From Salivita marina (GTDB taxonomy: Bacteria > Pseudomonadota > Gammaproteobacteria > Pseudomonadales > Azotimanducaceae), in the NCBI GenBank assembly GCA_038144425.1, contig JAYQNS010000003.1, positions 1 through 64,000 on the forward strand: a DNA stretch of 64,000 bases. Direction: 5' to 3'. The position numbers and the translations under genes are program-made. Under the pieces are notes generated by a model. The model had not been told where the DNA came from. It saw nothing but the letters and a program-made list of their open reading frames with translations, and did not search any database. Numbering within the stretch: position 1 is the stretch's first letter; each line of letters starts with the position of its first letter. Shown in pieces: positions 29,420-39,116 of this stretch.

Positions 29420-30711
29420 CTAACCGTGCAGGGCGAGGGGCCAGGCTTTGGCCATTCCCGCCTCCGGCTGTATTGGCGCAGGCTCCTTCGCTGCCCAGGC
29501 CGCCATAAGGGTAAGGGATGCAGTGAGCCCCTCGCTCACACCTCCTCCATCTTCATGGAGCACGGATACCCCCTTACCCGCTTTCAGCATCGTAGCGACA
29601 AAGTGGTCCTAAGGGCACGCTCTTGTGAAACCGGTGAACCATGACCGAATCGGTTTCCGAGCCGCCCACGAGGGTCCCGAGAAAAGGGGACGTCAATCGA
29701 TCGGAAGGAAGGACTTGGTGTCTTGGAACCTCCTGCAGCGCCGATACCCGGCGCAAGGCGTCCGCCTCTTCTCCTGATGCGGGAAGCAACAGGCAGAGCT
29801 GGCTTCCGAGGCCTTCATTCGAAAGAAGGCCCTCCAGTTGAGCGCTGCTTCGCGCGCGAAGCACTTGAACCCTTCCGCTAGGGCCGCTTGGGTCACCTGG
29901 CGCCAGTGAGTATCGTCCTGGCCAACGGCCACCAGAAGCGTAGAGCCGCAGCCATGGCGTTGCTCACCCTCTGCGGCGAGCGCAGCGGCAATTTCAGCCT
30001 GGACCCTTGAATCTTCGGCCCGGAGAATATGTGTCCCCTTCAAGGGAGTCTGGGCGTTCGGATGGCAAAGGAGTTGCGCAAGCCACTGAGCCTGAGCGCT
30101 TGCCCCATCGCTGAGTTTGGGGAGAGGCGGAAGCGCGCCACTTGCGAGGCGCTCTTGTACCGCTGAGAGCGCGTCCTCCGGAAGACCTAACGCCACGAGG
30201 CGGTCTCGGTCCTGAGATTGCATAAAGTCCTGACGCTCCGCCTTTAACGCGCCAACCTCTGAACGGAGTCGGGCGAGCTCCTCGTGGATCGCATTTAAAA
30301 GGACTAAACCCTCGTCCTTTGGAGGAGGGTGGGCCGACGCCGTCCACCGCCGCGCGTAAATACTCGGCCTTGGCTTCTCCGGCAGATGGGGTGGTAGGGA
30401 AAGGTTTTCAGCAACAGGGGCTTGGGCCCACTTAACTGCGCCTCGAAGGTCGCCTTGAAGGCCTTGCCGCCCTTGGTCTCGAGGGCTGGCGCTTGGCTCT
30501 GGGCATTATCCGGCTGATCGTGGCCGCGTCGGTGCCTCCGGCGTGGCGTCCTGGCCTCCGTGGCCTCGGCCGCCTCCGTGGCGACGATGATCTCCGTGCG
30601 GTCGTTCTTAAGACGACGGGTTGAGATCACCAGGGCATCGGGTCCGTAGAGGCGAAGGGCCTCGGCGGTGGCCTTACTGGCATCGGGGGCGACGATACGA
30701 TGGAGTTCCAT
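29420..30711 (-). CDS. flhF: FlhF-like protein with degenerate GTPase domain
   Basis: FlhF is normally an SRP-type GTPase that marks the flagellated pole. The N-terminus fits (MELHRIVAPDASKATAEALR; LYGPDALVISTRRLKNDRTE) as does the helical N-domain (LRSEVGALKAERQDFM; LVALGLPEDALSAVQERLAS). Where the P-loop GPTGVGKTT should stand, the frame reads GTHILRAEDSRVQAEIAAAL, with no GKT/S in any of the three frames; the later G-box TDTYR/DTAG motifs are also not found. The C-terminal half still follows the FlhF size (GSTLLVAVGQDDTHWRQVTQ; GTLVGGSETDSVMVHRFHKS; KGVSVLHEDGG). Total about 430 codons. I infer a GTPase-dead FlhF. Frame breaks near 30300, 29830 and 29580 do not fall on the P-loop region itself. 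Confidence 0.72.
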
Positions 30712-30714
30712 AGC

Positions 30715-32814
30715 TTATTCCGTCCGTTGCGCATCGACGGTACCGACCACCTTGATGGCCGTATCGTCAGGAATTTCAGAGTAGGCCAGCACCGGCAGGT
30801 CCGGGAGGCGATGGCGAAGCACCCGCGCAAGCCAGGGGCGCACGGGGGGAGAAACAACCAGGGCGGGGGCGATGTTTTGCGCCTCCGCTTCCGCAAAGGC
30901 CGACCGAAGGGAGCGGAAGAGCCCTCGGCGAGCTTTGGATCGATGGCCAGCGTTTGCAGATCGTTGCTTTGCTGCAAGATCGAGTGGAGCAGCTGTTCGA
31001 ACTCCGGCTCCAGGGTGAGCACGTTCAACTGAGTCTGCTCATCTAGCAAGGGCTGCATGATCATGCGACCAATGCGCGGCCGAACGAGGGCCGTGAGCTG
31101 GTCCGGATCCTGGGTGCGGTCCACGGCTTCCGAAAGGGCTTCGACGATGGTGCGCATGTCCTTCACGGGCACCCCTTCAGCCAACAGTTGCTGCAGCACG
31201 CGGGTGATGGCGCCCGGGGAAGGCGGTCGGGCACCAGATCTTCTACCAGCTTAGGGGCGCGCTCGGCGAGCTTGTCGAGGAGCTGCTGGGATTCATCGTG
31301 GGAGAGCAGCTCCGAGGCGTTTTGCCGGAGGAGGGCGTTCAAGTGCGTGGCGATGGCCGTGCTCGCATCGACGACCGTATAGCCAAGGGTTCGGGCGTAA
31401 TCCCGCTGGGAAGGCTCGATCCAGAGGGCGTCGAGGCCGAAGGCCGGCTCCCGGGTGGCAATGCCCTCAATCTGGCCGTGGGTGTGGCCGGGGTCGATGG
31501 CGAGCTCCCGATTGGGTCGAACTTCGCCTTTGGCCCGGACCACGCCCTTCAAGATGATGTGATATTCGTTCGGTCCCAGATCCAGGTTATCCCGGATGCG
31601 CACGGGGTGGATGAGGAAGCCCAGCTCCGCGGATAGCTTTTTCCGCACGCCCCGGACCCGGGTCATGAGCTGGCCCCGGCGTCGCTGTCCACCAGGGGCA
31701 CGAGGCCATAGCCGACTTCGAGGCCAATGAGATCCACCGTATCCAGATCGTCCCAGTCCAGCTCCTTGCTGCTGGGGAGGGCTTGCCGTTCCTGTTCCGC
31801 CTCCGTTGCCTCAAAGGCCACATTTTGGGCCTTGCGCTGGATGGAGAAGGCTAAAGCGGCGGCGCCGCCGGCCAGCATCAAAAACACGAGATGGGGCATG
31901 CCCGGGACCATGCCCAGGATGGTCAGAATGGCTGCGCCCACATAGAGCGCCGTGGGGTTGGCCAGCTGAACGGCGGCCTGCTCACTCATGCTCTGGGAGG
32001 TGGTGACGCGAGTCACCACGATGGCCGTGGCCAGGGAGAGCAGGAGGGAGGGGATCTGGGCGACGAGGCCATCACCAATGGTGAGGAGCACGTAGATGCG
32101 TCCGGCGTCGGCAAAGCTCAGATCGTGTTGGAACATGCCGATGGCGAGGCCGCCGATGATGTTGATGATGAGGATCAAGAGCCCCGCAACCGCATCCCCG
32201 CGCACGAACTTGGAGGCACCGTCCATGGAGCCGAAGAAGTCCGATTCCTGGAAATTTCCTCTCGCCGGGCCTTTGCCGTCTCCTGGTCAATAATGCCTGC
32301 GGAAAGATCGGCGTCGATGGCCATCTGCTTACCGGGGAGGGCATCGAGGGTGAAGCGCGCAATCACCTCGGAAACCCGGCCCGCACCCTTCGTGACCACG
32401 ATGAAGTTAATGATCATCAAGATGCCAAAGACGATGAAACCGACCAGGTAGTTGCCGCTGATCACAAACTCGCCGAAGGCCGCGATCACCTTGCCTGCGG
32501 CGTCCGTGCCCTCATGGCCGTTCACCAGCACGACCCGGGTCGAGGCCACGTTCAGGACCAAGGCGCAGCATGGTCGCAAGCAGCAGGGTGGCCGGGAAGG
32601 CGGAAAACTCGAGGGGCTTAAAGGTGTTGATGGCCACCACCAGGATGACCAGGCCCAAAATGATGTTGAAGGTAAAGAGCAGATCGAGCAGGAAGGGCGG
32701 GAAGGGGAGGATCAGCATGCTGAGGATCAGGAGCACCAGGGCAGGGATGCCCAGGGCGCTTGGATCGAAACGCATGAAGATTTGTCGATAATCCGACAGA
32801 TTCGCCGTCGCCAT
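30715..32814 (-). CDS. flhA: Flagellar export gate protein FlhA
   Basis: Large membrane protein with a nonameric cytoplasmic ring that receives chaperone-substrate complexes. It starts at ATG 32814 (MATANLSDYRQIFM) and shows eight hydrophobic segments with LPFPPFLLDLLFTFNIILGL, FVISGNYLVGFIVFGILMII, NFIVVTKGAGRVSEVIARFT, LDALPGKQMAIDADLSAGII (the FHIPEP signature region) and EESDFFGSMDGASKFVRGDA. The cytoplasmic part has IDLIGLEVGYGLVPLVDSDA-like and GFLIHPVRIRDNLDLGPNEY, LAEGVPVKDMRTIVEALSEA. About 700 codons, the family size. Frame breaks near 32550, 32240, 31670, 31225 and 30920. It has its own sigma-54 promoter. Confidence 0.95.
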
Positions 32815-32876
32815 TGTCGTCCTTTCCGTCATAAACCCTGGGAAAAGGCCCTGGGGTTTAGCTTTCAAGGAGACAG

Positions 32877-32892
32877 AGCAAGCTCTGTGCCA
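32877..32892 (-). promoter_or_regulatory. Sigma-54 promoter of flhA
   Basis: On the minus strand TGGCACAGAGCTTGCT is a perfect match to TGGCAC-N5-TTGCT, with the GG-to-GC spacing of 12. It lies about 60 bases before the flhA ATG, just past the stop of the MotB-type gene, so the flhA-flhF-flhG-fliA row has its own RpoN-dependent start. Confidence 0.92.
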
Positions 32893-32898
32893 GCTGTC

Positions 32899-34144
32899 CT
32901 AGCTGGGTTCGACGATGATCTCGATACGGCGGTTTTGAGACCGGCCCTGGGGCGTGCCGTTATCGGCGATGGGCTTGCTGTCCGCGAAGCCACTGATGGT
33001 CATGGATGCGGGGTTTGCTGGGAACTCGTTTAGGAGAAATCTGCCACCGCGGCCGCGCGAGCCGCAGACAGATCCCAGTTTGAGTTGAAGCGATCGTTGA
33101 AGAGCATGGGGACGTTATCGGTATGGCCGTTCACGCTGATCTTCCATCGCCTTGCGTGAGCGCCTGGCCCGTCCGGCGGAGGAGGGGAAGGAAGGCGGCC
33201 TGAAGGTCGGCGCTGCCCGAAGTTAAAGGATCCTTGATCTGCGAGGCGTACAATGACCGAATCCCCCTCGCGCTCGACCTCCGCGAGGCCTTCCTCAATT
33301 TCCTCCGGACAGATCGGCGCGAAGCCGGGCATAAAGATCGTCTGCGCTCTTGCCGTCGCCCCCGAGCCTGGCTGGCCTCCAACATTTTCTCCGTCGGCCG
33401 GGGCCCCGACGCGTCCCCTCGCTTTGGCTACTGGCCATCGTCGGTTCCGGCGCCAGCACCGTAAGGTCCCGGATCCATTTGGCTCTGCGCTTCAGCAATT
33501 TTTGCGTAGGTATTTAGGGCCTCTCGGCTGATAGGGGCCCCAGCCATGCGACCTGAATCGCCTGCCTCGCGGCCGCCGGTGATATTGGGTGACTTCATCT
33601 CGACGACCAGCTCCTGATCCTCGATGCGAACCTCTACCTGGCCTTTGGCGATTTCCTCCGCGAGCAATTGCTCAAGCTGGGCCTTCTCCTCCGGAGTTGG
33701 GTAGTCCTCTGTTTTCGTTTCCAGCTTCTTCTCAAGATCGGGCTGAGTTTCGTCAGTGGTTTGCTGCCGAATGGTCTCCATGGGGGTGGGCTGGGCAACG
33801 GACGGGGTAAAGGCCTTCGCGATTAAGCTCTGGGCCTTGGGCGGCTCCGACCACGGGCACAATTCGCTGAATGCCAAAGGCGCTCTGGAGCGATCCGCTG
33901 ATTTGCTTGTATTTCGGGACATTCATCTCCGCGAAGGAAAGAATAAGCACGAAGAAACAGAGCAATAGGGACATCATGTCCGCGAAGGTCGCCATCCAAA
34001 GGGGCGCCGGCGGGAGGACATTCGGGCAGTCCTCTCCAGGGTCCCCCTCATCATCACCGCCAGTCGGCCGCCGTTGCCTCTTCGGCTTCCCCGTCCTCCG
34101 CCGGGGATCGGCTCTTCGATGGGCTCTTCCGTTGCCTCGGCCAT
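32899..34144 (-). CDS. motB: Flagellar stator protein MotB/PomB type
   Basis: Stator B subunit that anchors to peptidoglycan and conducts ions with MotA/PomA. The start (MAEATEEPIEEPI) is acidic. Then APLWMATFADMMSLLLCFFV and LILSFAEMNVPKYKQISGSL contain the single membrane helix with the critical Asp (FADMMS) and the PomB-like LSFAEM..PK(Y/F)KQI(S/A)GS(L/M)..AFG sequence. The linker is Glu/Lys-rich (EKKLETKTEDYPTPEEKAQL). The OmpA-like C-domain shows NWDLSAARAAAVADF, FADSKPIADNGTPQGRSQNR and RRIEIIVEPS. About 415 codons, longer than common MotB. Frame breaks near 34090, 33830, 33490, 33160 and 33035. Resemblance to PomB suggests Na+ as the coupling ion. Confidence 0.9.
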
Positions 34145-34150
34145 GGTGGC

Positions 34151-34913
34151 TTAGCCTGCGGCCAGGGACGCCCGAGCCTTGGGCGCGATAAAGGAGGCGA
34201 GGAGGTCGCCCATCAAGTCGGGGGTTACCGCCTGACTGGATGAACATGATGCCCTTCAATAATAAGGCGCAGTTCGTTGGCTTCCCGGGCCGAGTAGTCC
34301 TTAATTTTTTCGGACATGGGGCCGAAAATCATGTTGGCCAGGATAGCGCCATACATGGTGGTGAGTAGAGCGACGGCCATGGCTGGTCCGATGGACTTCG
34401 GGTCGTCCATGGCGGAAAGCATCTTCACCAAGCCAACGAGGGTGCCAATCATCCCCATGGCCGGGGCATATTTTTCCCCGGCATCGAGAATCGCGGCGCT
34501 CAGTTCGTGGCGTTGCTTCATGCCCCCGATGTCATTGGTCAGGGAACTTTTGATCATTTTGGCGTCGGTGCCATCGACCAGCATGCCAATACCCTTCGCT
34601 AGGAAGGGATTGCCGATTTCCTGCCCTTCAAGCGCAATCATGCCGTCCTTTCGCGCCAGCGTACCCAGCTCGACGAGCTGGTTAATCAGATCGACGGGGT
34701 CGTCGACCCGGCTCCGAAGGCTTTGCCGAGGATGCCGCCAAGCTTGAGGAAATCTGCCAGCGTTGAACGCATCATGACGAAGATGAGGCCACCGCCGCCC
34801 ACCACAATGAAAATGCTGGTGGCGTCAACAAACATCGAGGGAGCCGCCGGAGGATACCCAGGAGCACCATAGCAAAGGCGCCCACTAGTCCGACTGACGG
34901 TTGCGATATCCAT
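34151..34913 (-). CDS. motA: Flagellar stator protein MotA/PomA type
   Basis: Stator A subunit with four membrane helices; its cytoplasmic loop pushes on FliG. It begins MDIATVSRTSG, followed after a frame change by helix 1 and then SMFVDATSIFIVVGGGGLIF and FVMMRSTLADFLKLGGILGK, as in PomA. The cytoplasmic loop (VELGTLARKDGMIALEGQEI) contains the conserved R.(E/D)G..ALE sequence. Then KYAPAMGMIGTLVGLVKMLS and GPAMAVALLTTMYGAILANM are helices 3 and 4 with the conserved Pro. It ends IAPKARASLAAG. About 254 codons. It precedes the MotB gene by 6 bases. Confidence 0.93.
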
Positions 34914-35030
34914 GGTCAGTCATCCTTGCAATTCGTTGGCCCAAATCCTGCATACCCTAGGCTAGGGCGGCAATCGGGTTTGCCAAAAAGTCATCCTCCG
35001 AAACACTATACAACGGTTCGGAGAAAACTG
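34914..35030. other. Divergent intergenic region motA / DUF1566-like gene
   Basis: 117 bases between two divergent genes. On the minus strand a sigma-54-like sequence TGGCAAACCCGATTGC (34970-34985) occurs, but GG-to-GC spacing is 13 instead of 12. It would be a good RpoN promoter for motA if one base in the C or A run is a sequencing insertion. Confidence 0.35.
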
Positions 35031-35582
35031 ATGACCCTCGTGAGTCACGACTTCCTAAAGCGTTTATTCGGAACGAGGGGGATCTTCTTGACCGTTATGG
35101 CCCTTGTCGCCTGTGCAGATCCCTACCTATCTGCCGCATTGCGAGGATCATCTGACCGCAGGGGATCTAGGCGCGTTTACCGACGAGGGCAATGGTCTGG
35201 TCTCAAACCCCGCAATTCGATTGGTTCTACCGCTGTCCGGCAGGGCAGCGCTTCGTCAACCGGAGAGTGCCGGGGAGAAGTTCAGCGCTTGAGCTTTCTG
35301 GATGCGCAGCAGGCTATGCGGTGGAATCTCCGAGCGCCTCCAGCGGGCGCTGGCGCCTTCCAAAGGCAGAGGAGATGCGCGCCCCTCCGAGAGATGGTTG
35401 CGCCTTCTCCGGCCTTTAATCCCAACATCTTTCCCGCCTTGCCGGTGGAAAACTTTTGGACCCGCTCTACCCTGGCAATGAGCAGCTCCTACGGCTGCAT
35501 CGTTTACACTTACCAAGGGTCTCGTTCGTGCCGTGCTTTCCTTTCGGCCAAGCATCCCTTCATGCTGGTGCGCGAGCCCTAA
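35031..35582 (+). CDS. DUF1566-like exported lipoprotein
   Basis: Starts at ATG 35031. The N-terminus has a positively charged segment and a hydrophobic stretch ending in a lipobox-like FLTVMALVACA (Cys near residue 29), so it is probably an outer-membrane or periplasmic lipoprotein. Later parts, joined over several frame changes, read FDWFYRCPAGQRFV, WRLPKAEEM, AFNPNIFPALPVENFWTRST, SSSYGCIVYTYQGSRSCRAF and a final LVREP. This is the pattern of the DUF1566/Lcl-type C-lectin-like domain (WRLPT..EL......F.....YWSS......A..V.....R.VR). About 184 codons. It is the only plus-strand gene between two minus-strand flagellar operons; its role is unknown. Confidence 0.6.
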   Translation: MTLVSHDFLKRLFGTRGIFLTVMALVACADPYLSAALRGSSDRRGSRRVYRRGQWSGLKPRNSIGSTAVRQGSASSTGECRGEVQRLSFLDAQQAMRWNLRAPPAGAGAFQRQRRCAPLREMVAPSPAFNPNIFPALPVENFWTRSTLAMSSSYGCIVYTYQGSRSCRAFLSAKHPFMLVREP

Positions 35583-35585
35583 GGC

Positions 35586-36728
35586 CTAGAGGGGGGATCG
35601 CGATGAGCTGTTCCGTGCTCCCTGGCGCTTCCCCAGAAACGAGGTGAGGCCTGCCTCCTCCTCCTCTATCCAGCGTACTTCCGCCAGGACCATGGTGGAA
35701 TCCACCCCCGGGCGAGGACGTCAGCCGGGGTCCGAAGTCCGTCGGCGAGGATGAGCTTATCGCCGGGCTTAAGCCCGGCCTGGCGCCCGCCGCTAATGAC
35801 GTACTGGCCGCGAACCATACCGTTGACCGCATAGCGAGGTGCCTCGCAGCTCTGCCGCGCCTGAAGGGCGTCGAACCATTGGTTTAGGCGGGCGTATATC
35901 GCGCGAATGTCGTTGGGCAGGACCTTCGGCGACCACTGGCTATCGCGCGCGGCAAGCCGAACGCTGTCGTAGCCAACCCATAGGTAAGTGGGGGCACCGG
36001 GGGCCGAAAGGCGCAGCTCGAGGTCGAGCTCTAGGGCTTGGGTTCGCCGTCGAAACGGGCCAAAGTTTTCCCTGAGGGGCTCGAGGGCCTTGGCGCTGAC
36101 GTTCCACCAGCGCGGCTTCTGGTCGCTTCGGCGCACCGCCAGGGCGAGGGTCAGTTGCAGAGGCCGACGGTTCCGAGGCCCTCGTAGACAGCACGCTCGT
36201 AGTCGGACCTCAGCGAAGCGCTCTCGTGGCGAGGTGCGAGCCGCCACTGGTCAGCACCTTCAAATCGGCGAAGGAGAAGGCGGCGGGTTTCATTCTCCAG
36301 CTGTCGGGCATAGCCTGCAGCCGGGTTCCCTGCGGGTGTTAGCCCCTGAACATCAAGAACGGCGACCTGCGCGAGGCCAGGATTAGCGCGCAGGATTCCG
36401 AGGGCGGAAGGACGTCTTGCGTCTCGGATTCCGACTCTCCGCGAGCATGCTGGACGCTGGGGCGGCTTCGGGGTCCTCGTCCTGCACCTTGGGCAGGTAG
36501 CTTGGAAGGCGGATTCCCCGGATCTCCCCTTGGCTTTGATACCGACTTTGCTCGTGAAGCACCCCGTTTTCGTCAATCCAAGCCGCGCTATGGACTCGCG
36601 TGGGCTGGCTCAGCGCATGATCGACCATGGCATTCTTGGCCGCTTCGAGACGCGCCTTCAGCGCCTTCCTGCCCGAGGGCGGGAGCGACGGACAGAGCCA
36701 GGGCAAGGGTCAGAGCTAAGCGCTGCAT
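35586..36728 (-). CDS. flgT: Flagellar H/T-ring protein FlgT
   Basis: Outer-membrane-associated periplasmic protein that forms the H ring and supports the T ring of sodium-driven polar flagella. A signal peptide is clear (MQRLALTLALALSVAPALG). The N-domain has KARLEAAKNAMVDHALSQPT and DENGVLHEQSRYQSQGEIRG, typical of FlgT. The end reads GLKPGDKLILADGLRTPADV, then, after a frame change, STMVLAEVRWIEEEEAGLTS. Multiple frame breaks (near 36690, 36390, 36270, 36190, 36050 and 35700) make the middle unreadable in detail. The alternative end is 35666. About 380 codons, in the family range. It overlaps the flgP stop by 13 bases. Confidence 0.75.
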
Positions 36729-37235
36729 GGGATGGCTCCCCAGCCCGGGTTGCCGGTATGGGCGAAGTATCCAAGGTATAGCGCGCGGAGGTCCTGCACG
36801 ACGTGCTGATCAAGGGATAGGGTAGTCTGGTAACTGTCATCCCCCACCGGTTCGATGGATACCAAGCGGGCCCCGTAGATCACGCCCTCCACCCGGCCCG
36901 GAAGCGGTCGTCTTCAATCATCATTTCCGCGATGGTCGTGTCCGCGTCGAGATACTGGCCGAAAACCTGCTCAGCGAGGGCGCGGTAAGCATCGAGCTTG
37001 GAGGAAGCGAATAGCGAGCAAGCGACGCTGCTCCGGATTACTGTGGTTTTGAACGCTGATCACCGCGTACCCAATGCCAACGAGCTGAGCGCCTCGCTCG
37101 CTGAGGCGCAGGGCCTCGCCCGCCGCTTGCCGAGCCCCCTCGAGGGTCAGGGCGGGGGCTGGCGGCAACGGCGCATCCCCCGAGCAACAAGGTGGCGCTT
37201 AGCAGAAGGGCAAGCTGCTTACCGCGTTCGCTCAT
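36716..37235 (-). CDS. flgP: Flagellar outer-membrane lipoprotein FlgP (LPP20 family)
   Basis: Lipoprotein needed for outer-membrane ring stability in polar flagella. It starts MSERGKQLALLLSATLLLGG, with a Cys right behind (lipobox LLGGC), then, after a frame change, LTLEGARQAAGEALRLSERG, GIGYAVISVQNHSNPEQRRL, LAIRSSKLDAYRALAEQVFG, DADTTIAEMMIEDDRFRARV and YQTTLSLDQHVVQDLRALYL. The R(L)(M)AIRAS(K)LDAYR(A/N)LAE motif is diagnostic for the FlgP/LPP20 family. About 173 codons. Together with flgT it marks a Vibrio-like sodium-motor type outer ring. Confidence 0.85.
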
Positions 37236-37317
37236 GGGGACCACTCCTCATCCGCTGTCGTTAAAGCCATCGCTAAGAGGGGTAATCGGAACCAGGGCAA
37301 CGAGCTTTAGCCGTCCT

Positions 37318-37699
37318 TTAGACGTCATCGCTGAATAGGTGGCCCCGGCGCCGGGCAAGCTTGCCGAGCCGGTCGTAAAGATCCGCGTCATCGCTACTTT
37401 TTCGCAAGGTACTGAGGGCTTGGCGAACGGCGTCAAGTTGGCGGGATAGAAGGAGTTCATTTCGTTATGCAGCCCTTGGCATTCGTCGAGGGTGGCACGA
37501 ACAGGAGCAAAGCTCTCGCTCTGCCAACGCGCTAGATCCGTCTCTTTGAAATAAAGCAGTTGGGTCAGGAGCGCTTCTCGCTGTTCAGCGAGCTTTTCCA
37601 GGCCTTCGAGATTTCGCGCTTTGAGAGCTTCGAATTCCGTTTCAAGCAAAGCGGGTTAGGGCGTTCCGCGAGGGCGAGGGTGGAGGCCTGAACATTCAC
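37318..37699 (-). CDS. flgN: Flagellar chaperone FlgN
   Basis: Export chaperone for the hook-filament junction proteins FlgK and FlgL. The readable part, LETEFEALKARNLEGLEKLA, EQREALLTQLLYFKETDLAR, CQGLHNEMN, then LSRQLDAVRQALSTLRKSSD and LYDRLGKLARRRGHLFSDDV, has the conserved E...L..RD...L..L...K..LL......R...N and the C-terminal Y...G of FlgN proteins. Start at a GTG (37699), with a frame change in the first 20 codons. About 127 codons. It lies directly behind flgM. Confidence 0.82.
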
Positions 37700-37736
37700 A
37701 ACGGCAGACTCTTGGCGAACGGGATTCGCTCAGAGC

Positions 37737-38028
37737 CTATAGCAACCGCTCGATGCTCGCGAAGCTCTCCGCGATCTTTTTAGGATCGAGGGGATATTGT
37801 CCGTTGGCAATTGCCTCGCGGAGTTCCGCTACCCGATCTGCGTCGAAAACCGCTTCGGTGCTGGCGTTCCTGACGCCCTCACTGAGCTCTACGCTGTCCT
37901 GAGCAACGGCGCCAGAGCTTTCGCTCCGTTGCAGACTTGTCCGCCTCAGCGCTTTTTTTGCTCTCAGCTTCCGCCAATCGGGGGGCCTGGAGGCCGCGAC
38001 CACCAACGCCTGAAATAGGATCTGCCAT
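37737..38028 (-). CDS. flgM: Anti-sigma-28 factor FlgM
   Basis: Small anti-sigma factor that binds FliA and is exported after hook completion. The C-terminal half is clear (AVFDADRVAELREAIANGQY; PLDPKKIAESFASIERLL), with the R(V)..LR.AI..G.Y.(V/I).....A..(L/M)...E..L pattern. The N-terminal 30 codons come from another frame (MADPISGVG; PRLAEAESKKSAEADKSATE), a disordered polar part as usual. About 97 codons. Two sigma-28-type promoters lie upstream, a feedback layout known for flgM. Confidence 0.88.
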
Positions 38029-38065
38029 GGGTTTTCCTCGCCCTAAAATATGGCTCTTAGGTAGG

Positions 38066-38092
38066 TAATCGACAGAAGCTGACTAACCTTTA
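38066..38092 (-). promoter_or_regulatory. Sigma-28 (FliA) promoter of flgM, proximal
   Basis: On the minus strand: TAAA (38089-38092), 15 bases, GTCGATTA (38066-38073). Exactly the same spacing as the fliC and flaG promoters. It lies about 40 bases upstream of the flgM ATG, so the mRNA leader would be short. Confidence 0.88.
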
Positions 38093-38133
38093 GGCTTTTT
38101 TTGAAAAAATTAATTCTTGATCTTTCAATGAGT

Positions 38134-38160
38134 TAATCGACAGCCCAAGAGATAACTGTA
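38134..38160 (-). promoter_or_regulatory. Candidate second sigma-28 promoter of flgM, distal
   Basis: On the minus strand: TACA (38157-38160), 15 bases, GTCGATTA (38134-38141). The -10 is identical to the proximal promoter and the -35 has one mismatch. Both are in the gap behind flgA. Tandem FliA promoters would let flgM respond strongly to its own target. Confidence 0.6.
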
Positions 38161-38166
38161 ACGGAT

Positions 38167-39116
38167 TTAGGCCGGGCTCTCTAGGGCTGATGCTCGGCCC
38201 GGCCGGGGGCCCGTGACCGTGGCTCGAAGCCGGCGTCCCGTTTCTGGATTTAGGACCACGACGCTTTCTCCAAGGGCGCCGTCATCCTCCGCGATGAGAT
38301 CAGCCTCCAGCATCATGAGACCCTGGTGAATGGTGACGCGGACCGCAGCGCCTTTTTTGAACCAGCACGGCGCTTGAAAGGTCGCTGGAGCGCAGTATCG
38401 CCCCGGCCCTCAGGGGACGCGCTAGAGCCACCAGTTTGCGGCAGATCCTCGGGGCTCAGCGTATCCCCGGCGAGTCCTTCCGCGGGCACCCAGGTTTCCG
38501 TTAGCTGCGGGTGGGGTAAGCGCAGCTGAGCGGTTAGGGAAGCGTCAGCTCGCAGCACCTTTCGCTCTAGGCGCACTGCGCTGGCAGGGATCGGCGCCCC
38601 TGGCGTGATGGGTGTCAATGCTCTAAGGCGAAAGGATGCTTGCGGCTTCGGGCCGCGGTAGGGCAAAACTTCGGGGCGAGGCCCCTGCGCCGGCTCAAGG
38701 TCCTCGCCGCTGAGCATCTCTCCTTCCTCTATCGGCCTGACCACCTGCCAGCCCAGCTGCTGATCCATGCCCTTGGGGCGCAGACCCGACGCGCCTTTCA
38801 CAACGACGCGCAGGAAAAGATGCGCATTGGTGCTTGGGCAAAATGCCTCGACCGTTCCCCTGCTGGAGAAGGGCCAGCGAAAGGCCAGGGGCTCGGAACA
38901 AACCGGGGGACGCGCACGGCGATCTAGGACCGGCACGAGGACCTCGCTCCGAGCGACGGAAAGCTCCTGGGCGACGAAGTCTCCGGCAGCGTCCCGTAGG
39001 GCCTCCAGGTTCAGAGCATCCAAGGGCTGGGCATAACACTCGAAGCCAAGGTGCAAGGAAAAATAAGCACACCAGGCCGGCTCGGCCAATCGTCGAACGA
39101 CCTCAAAGCACCGCAT
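38167..39116 (-). CDS. flgA: P-ring assembly chaperone FlgA
   Basis: Periplasmic chaperone for P-ring (FlgI) formation. It starts at ATG 39116 (MRCFEVVRRLAEPAWCAYFS, then a hydrophobic stretch ending ...CYA, an atypical but plausible signal). Then DALNLEALRDAAGDFVAQEL, TVEAFCPSTNAHLFLRVVVK, VVRPIEEGEMLSGEDLEPAQ (SAF domain), RALTPITPGAPIPASAVRLE and, after a frame change near 38350, VTIHQGLMMLEADLIAEDDG and GESVVVLNPETGRRLRATVT. The G..I.V.N..S.....A.V end is diagnostic. About 316 codons, longer than many FlgA. First gene of flgA-flgM-flgN-flgP-flgT. Confidence 0.88.

Noticed and set aside
34970..34985. Sigma-54 promoter for motA
   Set aside because: GG-to-GC spacing is 13 instead of 12; not accepted as a feature unless one base is shown to be a sequencing insertion. 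Kept only as a note.
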